Positions 33,923 to 41,589 of a stretch of DNA of 64,000 bases are shown one piece after another (within the stretch, counting starts at the first letter, position 1; every line of letters begins with the position of its first letter). The stretch lies in contig NZ_JOFX01000028.1 of the NCBI RefSeq assembly GCF_000719345.1, positions 1 through 64,000 of the forward strand, read 5' to 3'. A program made the translations under genes and the position numbers. The stretch comes from Streptomyces sp. NRRL F-2664. Its GTDB lineage: Bacteria; Actinomycetota; Actinomycetes; Streptomycetales; Streptomycetaceae. The notes beneath the pieces were generated by a model. The model was not told the DNA's origin, made no database searches, and worked only from the letters and a program-made list of their open reading frames with translations.

Positions 33923-34219
33923 GAACGTTTACACGCCGGTCCACCCTCACGATGTAGGGCTGTGACCTAGTAGACACCGACGAATCAAAAAAAACTTTCC
34001 GGAAGGGGTTGTATCCCCGTCCGAGGTTTGCGAATCTCTTCATGGCGATCGGGACAGCCCGCAGGACCCGGCACCCACACAGACCGCCAGAACCCCTCCA
34101 CGAATCTCTGACTGATCACCCGCGTGAAACCGGGCGGTCGCCCTTCCCTCACGGGGGGATTCGTGAAAGCGTTCACATTCACAAGCAAAGTGCCCGCAAT
34201 ACAAGGAGATGGAGCAGCC
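33896..34219 (+). other. wblE upstream region
   Basis: This 324 bp has no supported gene. It includes an unusual run of eight A at about 33987, a repeated CGAATCTCT (about 34028 and 34102) and the ribosome binding site AAGGAGAT before wblE. The AT-rich patches suggest promoter DNA with a long leader, but I could not fix a transcription start. Confidence 0.5.
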
Positions 34220-34477
34220 ATGGACTGGCGTCACAACGCCGTTTGCCGCGAGGAAGACCCGGAACTCTTCTTCCCCATCGGCAACACCGGTCCTGCGCTG
34301 CTGCAGATCGAGGAAGCCAAGGCCGTCTGCCGCCGCTGCCCCGTCATGGAGCAGTGCCTGCAGTGGGCGCTCGAGTCCGGTCAGGACTCCGGCGTCTGGG
34401 GCGGTCTCAGCGAGGACGAGCGCCGCGCCATGAAGCGCCGCGCCGCTCGCAACCGGGCGCGCAACGCCAGCGCCTGA
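34220..34477 (+). CDS. wblE: WhiB-like iron-sulfur transcription factor WblE
   Basis: This 85-residue Wbl protein is near-identical in type to WblE/WhiB1. The 4Fe-4S ligands Cys9, Cys37, Cys40 and Cys46 are all present, then GVWGG (58-62) and a basic tail RRAMKRRAARNRARNA for DNA contact. WhiB1-type proteins bind the principal sigma factor and respond to NO through the cluster. It starts at ATG 34220 behind AAGGAGATGG. It forms a single-gene unit closed by a perfect hairpin. Confidence 0.96.
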   Translation: MDWRHNAVCREEDPELFFPIGNTGPALLQIEEAKAVCRRCPVMEQCLQWALESGQDSGVWGGLSEDERRAMKRRAARNRARNASA

Positions 34478-34543
34478 CAAACGACTTTCGAGCCTCGACG
34501 CGCAGCGCGCAGTAACGGAAGAAGCGCTCAGCAAGGTGCTCTT

Positions 34544-34576
34544 GAGCCCCGGACCGAAGCATTCGGTCCGGGGCTC
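34544..34576 (+). terminator. Terminator after wblE
   Basis: There is a perfect 15-bp stem, GAGCCCCGGACCGAA (34544-34558) against 34562-34576, with loop GCA. Confidence 0.9.
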
Positions 34577-34649
34577 AGTGCTGTGCCGCCACTACGCTGC
34601 GTGCGCGCCGCCCCCAGGCTGTCGCTCACACTGAGTCACCGTTCGGCTG

Positions 34650-36128
34650 CTACTTCTGCGGGCTGATCGGCAGGTCGAGGACGACCTTGGTGCCGCGCGG
34701 CTCGGCCCGGACCATGTCGAAGGTGCCGCCGAGCTCGCCCTCCACCAGGGTCCGCACGATCTGCAGCCCGAGGTTGCCGGCGCGCTGCGGGTCGAAGCCC
34801 TCGGGCAGGCCGTTGCCGTCGTCGAGCACCGTGATCAGCAGCCGCCCGTCCGTGCGGCCGGTCCCGCTGCGCAGCGCGGCCACCTCCACGGCGCCCCGCT
34901 CCCCCGGCGTGAAGGCGTGCTCCAGCGCGTTCTGCAGGATCTCCGTCAGGACCATCGACAGCGGGGTGGCGACCTCCGCGTCCAGGATCCCGAACCGCCC
35001 GGTGCGCCGGCAGTCGACCTTGCCCGGGGAGATCTCCGAGACCATGGCGATGACGCGGTCGGCGATCTCGTCGAACTCGACCCGCTCGTCGAGGTTCTGG
35101 GACAGCGTCTCGTGCACGATCGCGATCGAACCGACGCGGCGCACGGCTTCGTTGAGCGCCTCGCGGCCCTGGGGGGAATCCATGCGGCGGGCCTGCAGCC
35201 GCAACAGCGCGGCGACGGTCTGGAGGTTGTTCTTCACCCGGTGGTGGATCTCCCGGATGGTCGCGTCCTTGGTGATCAGTTCACGTTCGCGACGGCGCAG
35301 TTCCGTCACGTCGCGGCAGAGCACCAGGGAGCCGATCCGGGTGCCCTTCGGCTTGAGCGGGATCGCGCGCAGCTGGATGACACCGCCGTTGCCCTCGACC
35401 TCGGTCTCCCGCGGGGCCCAGCCGCTGGCGAGCTTGACCAGTGCCTCGTCGACCGGGCCGCGGGAGGGGGCGAGTTCGGCGGTGGTGGCGCCGAGGTCCT
35501 GGCCGACCAGGTCGGAGGCGAGGCCGAGGCGGTGGTAGGCGGACAGGGCGTTCGGCGAGGCGTAGGTGACCACGCCGTCGGCGTCGAGCCGGATCAGGCC
35601 GTCGCCGACGCGCGGGGAGGCGTCCATGTCGACCTGCTGGCCGGGGAACGGGAAGGCGCCCGCCGCGATCATCTGCGCCAGGTCGGAGGCGGACTGGAGG
35701 TAGGTCAGCTCCAGACGGCTGGGTGTACGCACAGTGAGCAGGTTGGTGTTGCGGGCGATCACTCCCAGTACGCGGCCCTCGCGGCGGACGGGGATCGACT
35801 CGACGCGGACGGGCACCTCCTCGCGCCACTCCGGGTCGCCCTCGCGCACGATGCGGCCCTCGTCGAGCGCGGCGTCCAGCAGCGGTCGGCGGCCGCGCGG
35901 CACCAGGTGGCCGACCATGTCGTCCTGGTACGAGGTGGGGCCGGTGTTCGGGCGCATCTGGGCGACCGACACGTACCGGGTGCCGTCGAGGGTGGGCACC
36001 CACAGCACGAGGTCGGCGAAGGACAGGTCGGAGAGCAGCTGCCACTCCGAGACCAGCAGGTGGAGCCACTCCAGGTCGGTTTCTCCGAGAGCGGTGTGCT
36101 GGCGTACGAGGTCGTTCATGGAGGGCAC
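34650..36128 (-). CDS. PdtaS-like sensor histidine kinase
   Basis: This 492-residue soluble kinase has an N-terminal PdtaS-type GAF domain (about 5-155), a PAS domain (about 172-275) and a HisKA_2 phosphoacceptor EIHHRVKNNLQTVAALLRLQ (His295/296). The HATPase domain has EILQNALEHAF, LDDGNGLPEGF and NLGLQIVRTL. It lacks membrane helices and should sense a cytoplasmic ligand and signal to an ANTAR-type RNA-binding regulator encoded elsewhere, as PdtaS does. The start GTG 36128 follows TACGCT by six bases; ATG 36119 in frame is the alternative. No partner gene is adjacent. Confidence 0.92.
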   Translation of the reverse strand: MPSMNDLVRQHTALGETDLEWLHLLVSEWQLLSDLSFADLVLWVPTLDGTRYVSVAQMRPNTGPTSYQDDMVGHLVPRGRRPLLDAALDEGRIVREGDPEWREEVPVRVESIPVRREGRVLGVIARNTNLLTVRTPSRLELTYLQSASDLAQMIAAGAFPFPGQQVDMDASPRVGDGLIRLDADGVVTYASPNALSAYHRLGLASDLVGQDLGATTAELAPSRGPVDEALVKLASGWAPRETEVEGNGGVIQLRAIPLKPKGTRIGSLVLCRDVTELRRRERELITKDATIREIHHRVKNNLQTVAALLRLQARRMDSPQGREALNEAVRRVGSIAIVHETLSQNLDERVEFDEIADRVIAMVSEISPGKVDCRRTGRFGILDAEVATPLSMVLTEILQNALEHAFTPGERGAVEVAALRSGTGRTDGRLLITVLDDGNGLPEGFDPQRAGNLGLQIVRTLVEGELGGTFDMVRAEPRGTKVVLDLPISPQK

Positions 36129-36140
36129 GGTGCGAGCGTA
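36126..36140 (-). promoter_or_regulatory. Leaderless -10 element for the sensor kinase
   Basis: On the minus strand TACGCT (36140-36135) is followed by six bases and then GTG 36128. This supports the GTG start over ATG 36119. Confidence 0.5.
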
Positions 36141-36475
36141 CCCCGGGTACGCACGATGACTTTCCCCACGACGGTACTCAGGAGTATCCAGGAGGGGCAC
36201 GGGCCGCGTAATGTTGGAGGAAGTGACGGGTTTCCAGCTACCGTCATTGGATGGACAGAACAGATTGGTCTAGTCCAGAATTGACTCAAGGTCTCCGCCC
36301 TCCCCGCACAGGAGGACGGATCGAGGTCGCCGCGCGCTCTGCCCTGACCGCACAGGCACCTCTCACCGGCCGCCGGGAACCGCACACCTGACGGCCGTAA
36401 GTACTCCGGGCTACGGTGCCGGGCGGGTTGAGGGTCCCGCCCTGCACCGTGGCCCAGAGGAATGTGCGGCGCCTT
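36129..36475. other. Gap between sensor kinase and TetR gene
   Basis: This 347 bp has no supported gene. It carries the kinase promoter near 36140 and a DasR-site-like palindrome at 36266-36277. The part from 36380 to 36475 is GC-rich and holds the 3' flank of the TetR gene. Confidence 0.5.
36266..36277. promoter_or_regulatory. DasR-site-like palindrome upstream of the sensor kinase
   Basis: TGGTCTAGTCCA differs by one base from the ideal palindrome TGGTCTAGACCA. It is about 140 bases upstream of the kinase start and 3 kb from the das genes. Confidence 0.5.
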
Positions 36476-37066
36476 TCACGGCCAGGCCAGCAGGGCCCGC
36501 TCGGCCACCGCCTCCAGCTCCTCCCGGGTCGCCCCGTCGCGCGACTGCTGGGACATCCCCTGAAGCACGGCTCCGGTGTACCGGGCCAGCGCCCGCGCGT
36601 CCGTGTCCGCGGGCAGCTCGCCGGTGGCGATGTCGGCGCGGATCCGGCTCTCGAAGAGCTCCAGGTTGGCGTTGCGTCGCTCGCGCAGCGCCTGGGCGAC
36701 CTCCTCCGATGTGGTGTTGATCGCGGCGCTGATCACCATGCAGCCCGGCGGGTGGGCCGGGTCGGTGTAGACCTCGGCCGCCTCGCGCAGGACGCGCGCG
36801 ACGGCGGCGCGGGCGGTGGGCTCCTCGGCGAGCGCGACACCGGCGAAGTCGCCGTACCGGCTCCCGTACACCACGACGACCTCGTCGAAGAGCGTGCGCT
36901 TGTCGCCGAAGGCCGCGTAGAGGCTGGGCGCACTGATGCCGATCGAGGCGGTCAGGTCGGAGATCGAGGTCGCCTCGTAGCCGCGTTCCCAGAAGGCCGT
37001 CATCGCCTTGTCCAGGGCGGCGTCACGGTCGAAGGAGCGGGGCCTGCCGCGCTGTCCGGTCACCAT
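36476..37066 (-). CDS. TetR family repressor
   Basis: This 196-residue regulator starts at ATG 37066. The N-terminal HTH reads GRPRSFDRDAALDKAMTAFW and ISAPSLYAAFGDKRTLFDEV, with a helical ligand domain (about 80-190) of the TetR_C type seen near oxidoreductases. It is divergent from the short-chain dehydrogenase gene. Two direct repeats in the 83-bp gap are probable operators, so it likely represses that gene and itself. The inducer is unknown. Confidence 0.92.
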   Translation of the reverse strand: MVTGQRGRPRSFDRDAALDKAMTAFWERGYEATSISDLTASIGISAPSLYAAFGDKRTLFDEVVVVYGSRYGDFAGVALAEEPTARAAVARVLREAAEVYTDPAHPPGCMVISAAINTTSEEVAQALRERRNANLELFESRIRADIATGELPADTDARALARYTGAVLQGMSQQSRDGATREELEAVAERALLAWP

Positions 37067-37078
37067 CCGCAGATTCTA

Positions 37079-37132
37079 TAGCGGGCGTTAGGGAATCTGG
37101 TACGGTCCTTTCTGTAGCGACCACTAGGGAAT
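37079..37132. promoter_or_regulatory. Duplicated operator in the TetR/SDR divergent region
   Basis: TAGCGGGCGTTAGGGAAT (37079-37096) and TAGCGACCACTAGGGAAT (37115-37132) are 18-bp direct repeats with 13 identical bases, 36 bp apart. Each begins with a TAG..CTA-like dyad. They fill most of the gap, as expected for TetR sites. Confidence 0.65.
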
Positions 37133-37149
37133 GCGGAGGGGGGCGCGTC

Positions 37150-37911
37150 ATGGGCGTGCTCGAAGGAAAGACGGCACTGGTCACGGGTGGCAGCCGGGGC
37201 ATCGGCCGGGCCGTGGCGGAGCGGCTGGCGCGGGACGGCGCTCTGGTGGCGGTGCACTACGGCCGCAACGCGGCGGCGGCCGAGGAGACCGTCGCGGCGA
37301 TCGCGGCCGCCGGCGGGCGGGCCTTCGCCATCAGGGCCGAGCTGGGGGTCCCGGGGGACGCGCAGGCCCTCTGGGCGGCGTACGGGGCCCATCCCGCGCA
37401 CACGGAGGCGGTGGACATCCTGGTCAACAACGCGGGGGCGGCGACCTTCGCGGGGATCGCGGACACCGACGAGGAGGCGTACGACCGGGCGCACGCGCTG
37501 AACGCCAAGGCGCCGTTCTTCGTGATCCAGCACGGGCTGGCGCGTCTGCGGGACGGGGGCCGGATCGTGAACGTGACCGGCACTCCGGACCTCGCGCTGC
37601 CGGCGATCCTCGCGACGGTCATGGCGAAGGGCGCGGCGAACGCCATGACGCGCTCGCTGGCCGCCGAGCTGGCGCCGCGGGGGATCACTGTGAACTCGGT
37701 CGGGCCCGGGATCACCGAGACGGACCTGAACGCGGCCCTGCTCGGGGACCCGGGCACCCGGGCCCACCTGGCCGCCCGCTCGGTCTTCCACCGGGTGGGC
37801 ACGGCGCAGGAGGTTGCGGACGTGGTGGCCTTCCTGGCCTCGGCGGATTCCCGCTGGGTCACGGGCCAGCATGTGGACGCCACGGGGGGCCTGCAGTTGG
37901 CACTGGTCTAG
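37150..37911 (+). CDS. SDR family oxidoreductase with altered catalytic residues
   Basis: This 253-residue short-chain dehydrogenase fold has the nucleotide loop TGGSRGIG (12-19), NNAG (93-96) and Lys160. At the usual catalytic Tyr position (four before the Lys) the residue is Thr156, and the Ser position is Thr143 (NVTG). The canonical S-Y-K triad is therefore not intact. It may be a binding protein or use another mechanism. It starts at ATG 37150. It is regulated with the divergent TetR gene. Confidence 0.88.
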   Translation: MGVLEGKTALVTGGSRGIGRAVAERLARDGALVAVHYGRNAAAAEETVAAIAAAGGRAFAIRAELGVPGDAQALWAAYGAHPAHTEAVDILVNNAGAATFAGIADTDEEAYDRAHALNAKAPFFVIQHGLARLRDGGRIVNVTGTPDLALPAILATVMAKGAANAMTRSLAAELAPRGITVNSVGPGITETDLNAALLGDPGTRAHLAARSVFHRVGTAQEVADVVAFLASADSRWVTGQHVDATGGLQLALV

Positions 37912-38022
37912 TAGTGCTGTGCCAGGCGGACGAGGTCTTCGACGGGGATGTCGGCGGGCAGCTTCGAGATCCCGTGCTTCACCGGCGTGATCGACGAGAT
38001 GCAGGGGTCCGATCCGGAAGAC
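37912..38022 (-). pseudogene. Possible IS701-type transposase C-terminal fragment
   Basis: A minus-strand reading between the SDR and protease genes ends HGISKLPADIPVEDLVRLAQ and then HY and stop. This resembles the LPADTP.EELVRLA.LRW.IEHDY region of IS701-family transposases, truncated before RIEHDY. No start, inverted repeats or other transposase motifs remain. It may be a decayed insertion; the match is from memory and short. Confidence 0.35.
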
Positions 38023-38035
38023 ACGACCCGGGACC

Positions 38036-38917
38036 CTAGGGCCGTTCGGAGGGGATTGAGCTGGGGACGGTCGGGAGCACGATGCCCCGCGGGCTCTCGG
38101 ACGGCTCTTCGCCGGCCGCCGCGATCGCCATCAGGTCGGGCAGTTCGTACGGTTCCGCGCCGTCGAGGTCGACCTCGTAGCCGAGGTCCCCGAGGCTCGC
38201 CGCCGTCAGCCGGCTCAGCGGGTTGCCCGCCGCGGCGATGGTCGGCGACATCAGCTCGTTGCCGAAGACCGTCTCGCGCCAGTGGCTGCCCGCACTGCCC
38301 GAGCCGCCGACGTTCGCGACCGGGACCGGCAGGGGCTGCCCCGCACCGCGGAGAATGCCGAACTCCGCCATGGCGCCCGGCCCGACGAAGGTGGGGTTGC
38401 CGGGACCGATGACCGGAGGCCAGTCCTTCAGCAGGCCGAAGGCGCTCCAGACGAACGAGCTGATCCCCAGGCAGTGACCCATCTCGTGGGTGATGACGTC
38501 GAGCAGCGAGCCGTCTTCTTCCATCTGTCCGAGGTCGGCCTTGTCGAACCGCATGATGGCCTTCGCCGGCAGACCCGCCCCGGCGAGCGCCGTCTGCGGC
38601 CGGAAGACGCGCGGCCCGGCCTCGCCGAGGACGCCGAAGACGCCGTCGAGGAGGACTCCTTCGGCGTCGATAAGGATGTCGTCGACGATCACCTCGCCGC
38701 TGAAGTCGCGGACGATCGCGGTCTCCAGGTCGCCCACGATGACCCGTGCCCAGCGCTCGGCCGCCTCGGCGAAGACGTCCTTCTGGCTGTTCGACAGCCC
38801 TCCGATGAAGCGGACCTCGATCTGGAACGGGGAGGTGGTCTCTGCAAGATCGGCGGCGCGCGTGGCGCTCGCCACGGCTTTGTAACTCTCGAAGGCGTAG
38901 GTCGGATTCCTGGCCAT
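38036..38917 (-). CDS. Leishmanolysin-like zinc metalloprotease
   Basis: This 293-residue predicted metzincin of M8 type has HEMGH at 144-148, a distant third His (His212) in SHWRETVFGNELMSP, and a Met-turn at 223. The wide spacing between HExxH and the third His is characteristic of leishmanolysin. No signal peptide or membrane helix is seen, which is unusual for this class. It starts at ATG 38917 behind TTGGAG. It is flanked by accessory genes, so it may be a horizontally acquired element. The substrate is unknown. Confidence 0.8.
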   Translation of the reverse strand: MARNPTYAFESYKAVASATRAADLAETTSPFQIEVRFIGGLSNSQKDVFAEAAERWARVIVGDLETAIVRDFSGEVIVDDILIDAEGVLLDGVFGVLGEAGPRVFRPQTALAGAGLPAKAIMRFDKADLGQMEEDGSLLDVITHEMGHCLGISSFVWSAFGLLKDWPPVIGPGNPTFVGPGAMAEFGILRGAGQPLPVPVANVGGSGSAGSHWRETVFGNELMSPTIAAAGNPLSRLTAASLGDLGYEVDLDGAEPYELPDLMAIAAAGEEPSESPRGIVLPTVPSSIPSERP

Positions 38918-39135
38918 GACTACCACTCCAATCGCACATAGCACGATTTACCTACCAAAGCCACCTTATGCCACAAAGGAGTTGTAGACAGGGCAATCAA
39001 TCGCAGGTCAGACCGGCCGTAGCACCGTGCACCGCATCGGCCGCCCGGGTGATTCCCGGGAGGCCGGACGACGGGATCGGGACCACCATGGAAAGCGCCG
39101 GGACTCCCACCGCCACCCGGCTCACTCTGCTAGAT

Positions 39136-39147
39136 TGGTCTATACCA
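39136..39147 (+). promoter_or_regulatory. DasR-responsive element upstream of nagB
   Basis: TGGTCTATACCA is a near-perfect palindrome matching the dre consensus (TGGTCTAGACCA) in all but one base. It is 30 bases before the nagB start. Confidence 0.8.
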
Positions 39148-39176
39148 CACCACCTCTCCAGATCGGCAGGCACCGC

Positions 39177-39962
39177 GTGGAAGTTGTCATCGTCCCGGAC
39201 GCCACGGCAGGCGGCGAGCTCATCGCGGAGGCCATGGCCGCCCTCGTGCGCCGCAAGCCCGACGCCCTGCTGGGCGTGGCGACCGGCTCTACCCCGCTGC
39301 CCGTCTACGAGGCGCTCGCGCGCAAGGTCGGGGCGGGCGAGGTCGACGCCTCCCGGGCCCGGATATGCCAGCTCGACGAGTACGTCGGACTGCCGGCCGG
39401 GCACCCCGAGTCCTACCGCGCCGTCGTCCTGCGCGAGGTCGTCGAGCCCCTCGGTCTGACCGAGGCCTCCTTCATGGGCCCCGACGGTTCGGCCGAGGAC
39501 CTCGTCGCGGCCTGCGAGGCCTACGACCGGGCCCTGGCCGAGGCCGGCGGCGTCGACCTGCAGCTGCTGGGCATCGGCACCGACGGGCACATCGGCTTCA
39601 ACGAGCCGTGCTCCTCCCTGGCCTCCCGCACCCGCATCAAGACGCTGACGGAGCAGACCCGCGTGGACAACGCGCGGTTCTTCGAGGACGACCTGGAGCA
39701 GGTTCCGCACCACGTCATCACCCAGGGCATCGGCACCATCCTCGACGCCCGCCACCTGGTGCTGCTGGCCACCGGTGAGGGCAAGGCCGAGGCCGTCGCC
39801 CAGACCGTCGAGGGTCCGCTGTCCGCCCTCGTACCGGCGTCCGCGCTGCAACTGCACCGGCACGCCACCGTCGTGGTGGACGAAGCCGCCGCCTCGAAGC
39901 TGAAGCTGGCCGACTACTTCCGCCACGCCTACGCCAACAAGCCTTCCTGGCAGGGGCTGTAG
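39177..39962 (+). CDS. nagB: Glucosamine-6-phosphate deaminase
   Basis: This 261-residue enzyme converts glucosamine-6-phosphate to fructose-6-phosphate and ammonia, the last step of N-acetylglucosamine use. It has LGVATGSTPLPVYE, the catalytic Asp in QLDEYVGL, LLGIGTDGHIGFNEP, and the family's C-terminal AxxLxLH segment (ALQLHRHATVVVD). The GTG at 39177 is chosen because upstream reading overlaps the regulatory site. A DasR element lies 30 bases upstream, so it is likely repressed by DasR and induced by glucosamine-6-phosphate. Confidence 0.95.
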   Translation: MEVVIVPDATAGGELIAEAMAALVRRKPDALLGVATGSTPLPVYEALARKVGAGEVDASRARICQLDEYVGLPAGHPESYRAVVLREVVEPLGLTEASFMGPDGSAEDLVAACEAYDRALAEAGGVDLQLLGIGTDGHIGFNEPCSSLASRTRIKTLTEQTRVDNARFFEDDLEQVPHHVITQGIGTILDARHLVLLATGEGKAEAVAQTVEGPLSALVPASALQLHRHATVVVDEAAASKLKLADYFRHAYANKPSWQGL

Positions 39963-39975
39963 GACCCGGAACGGA

Positions 39976-40016
39976 CGAAGGGCCGGGCTTCCCCCGCAGG
40001 GGAGCCCGGCCCTTCG
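39976..40016. terminator. Terminator between nagB and the das operon
   Basis: There is a 14-bp stem, CGAAGGGCCGGGCT (39976-39989) against AGCCCGGCCCTTCG (40003-40016), with a C-rich loop. It can serve nagB. Confidence 0.85.
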
Positions 40017-40027
40017 CCGTGAACGGC

Positions 40028-40065
40028 GGAGCCGGGCACCACCCCTGTGTCAGGTGCCCGGCTCC
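40028..40065. terminator. Second terminator, das operon end
   Basis: There is a 13-bp stem, GGAGCCGGGCACC (40028-40040) against 40053-40065, with a 12-base loop, 15 bases past the hexosaminidase stop on the minus strand. Confidence 0.8.
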
Positions 40066-40079
40066 GGTTCCGCGGCGCG

Positions 40080-41582
40080 TCACACGGCCGTGACGGCCCC
40101 CGCGACGACCTCGGCGGCGGCGCGTCCGCAGACGCGTGCCGCACCGTGCGTGGCGATGTGCAGGGCACCGCGCGGCTCGGCGCGCGGCAGCCCCATCTCG
40201 ATCACCACCGTGTCCGGCCGGGCCTCGACCAGGGCGTCCAGCACCTCGGTCATCCACGGGTGGCGGTGGGCGTCGCGGACCACCGCGACGACGGTGCGCT
40301 CCCCCGCTGCCGCCAGGATCTCCGTCGCCGTGGCGCCCTGCGGGTAGAGGTCCGAGGCCGTGCCCGGCAGCAGGTCCGCCAGGTCGGCGGCCGGACCCCA
40401 CGGGGTCTCGTCGCCGACCGCGATGTTCGCGACCGGGGTGAGGGTCGCGACGTACGGGCCGGTCAGCGGGCGGACCGTACCGGTGACGACGAGGGCCCGG
40501 CGGGCGGCGGTCAGGCCGATACCGGACGCGCGGCTCCCCTCCGGCCGCGCGTCGGGCCGGGCCCCTCGGGTCCAGGCGGCCAGCGCGCGGACCCGGGCGG
40601 CCGCATCGGCGAGGCGCTCCTGCGGGAGGGTGCCCTCCCGTACGGCCGCGACCAGCGCGTCGCGCAGTCGCAGCACGGTGGCCTCGTCGGCGAGTCCGCC
40701 GCCGACGCAGATGGCGTCGGCGCCCGCCGCGATGGCGAGGACCGAGCCGCGTTCGATCCCGTAGGTCCCGGCGATGGCGTGCATCTCCATGCCGTCGGTG
40801 ACGATGAGGCCCTCGTAGCCGAGTTCCTTGCGCAGCAGGCCGGTCAGGATCTGCGGGCTGAGCGTGGCCGGCCGGGTCGGGTCGAGTGCGGGCACGAGGA
40901 TGTGCGCGCTCATCACGGCCTTCGTCCCGGCCTCGATGGCGGCCCTGAACGGTACGAGCTCCCGTACGGCCAGGGTGTCGAGGTCGACGTCGATGCGCGG
41001 GAGGGCGTGGTGGGAGTCGACGTTGGTGTCGCCGTGGCCGGGGAAGTGCTTGGTGCAGGCGGCGACGCCGGCGGCCTGGAGGCCCTCGACGTAGGCGGCG
41101 GTGTGCCGGGCGGCGAGGTGGGTGTCGGCGCCGAAGGAGCGGACGCCGATGACCGGGTTGTCCGGGTCGGAGTTGACGTCGGCGGAGGGAGCCCAGTTGA
41201 GGTTGACCCCGCACTCGGCGAGGCGGCGGCCGAGCTCGTGGGCGACGGCCCGGGTCAGGCCGGTGTCGTCGACGGCGCCGAGGGCCAGGTTGCCGGGGAA
41301 GGACGAGCCGTCCCGGACCTCCAGGCGGGTGACGTCGCCGCCCTCCTCGTCGATGGCGACGAGCACGTCGTCGCGTTCGGCGCGCAGCTGCGCGGTGAGC
41401 GCGGCGAGCTGCTCGGGCGAGGCGATGTTGCGGCCGAACAGGCCCACGGAGGTGAGGCCTTCGCCGATCCTGCGGAGCAGCCAGGCGGGGGCGGTGGTGC
41501 CCTCGAAGCCGGGCTGGAGGACGGCGAGGGCGTCGCGGGTCACCTCGTCGGAGGCGGTGGCGCGGTGCGCAAGGACGGTCAT
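40080..41582 (-). CDS. GH3 beta-N-acetylhexosaminidase
   Basis: This 500-residue glycoside hydrolase family 3 enzyme has the catalytic dyad region KHFPGHGDTNVDSHH and nucleophile Asp in VTDGMEMHA. Its N-terminal TIM barrel has AIDEEGGDVTRL, and a C-terminal alpha/beta domain extends it beyond NagZ length. No signal peptide is present, so it acts inside on chitobiose taken up by the adjacent DasABC importer, releasing GlcNAc for phosphorylation. It starts at ATG 41582, seven bases after the dasC stop, as the fourth gene of the operon. Confidence 0.92.
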   Translation of the reverse strand: MTVLAHRATASDEVTRDALAVLQPGFEGTTAPAWLLRRIGEGLTSVGLFGRNIASPEQLAALTAQLRAERDDVLVAIDEEGGDVTRLEVRDGSSFPGNLALGAVDDTGLTRAVAHELGRRLAECGVNLNWAPSADVNSDPDNPVIGVRSFGADTHLAARHTAAYVEGLQAAGVAACTKHFPGHGDTNVDSHHALPRIDVDLDTLAVRELVPFRAAIEAGTKAVMSAHILVPALDPTRPATLSPQILTGLLRKELGYEGLIVTDGMEMHAIAGTYGIERGSVLAIAAGADAICVGGGLADEATVLRLRDALVAAVREGTLPQERLADAAARVRALAAWTRGARPDARPEGSRASGIGLTAARRALVVTGTVRPLTGPYVATLTPVANIAVGDETPWGPAADLADLLPGTASDLYPQGATATEILAAAGERTVVAVVRDAHRHPWMTEVLDALVEARPDTVVIEMGLPRAEPRGALHIATHGAARVCGRAAAEVVAGAVTAV

Positions 41583-41589
41583 GAGGGCG

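Noticed and set aside
37097..37135. SigR-type promoter (GGAAT near 37092) for the SDR gene
   Set aside because: No GTT at 18-19 bases spacing; the GGAAT is part of the duplicated operator.
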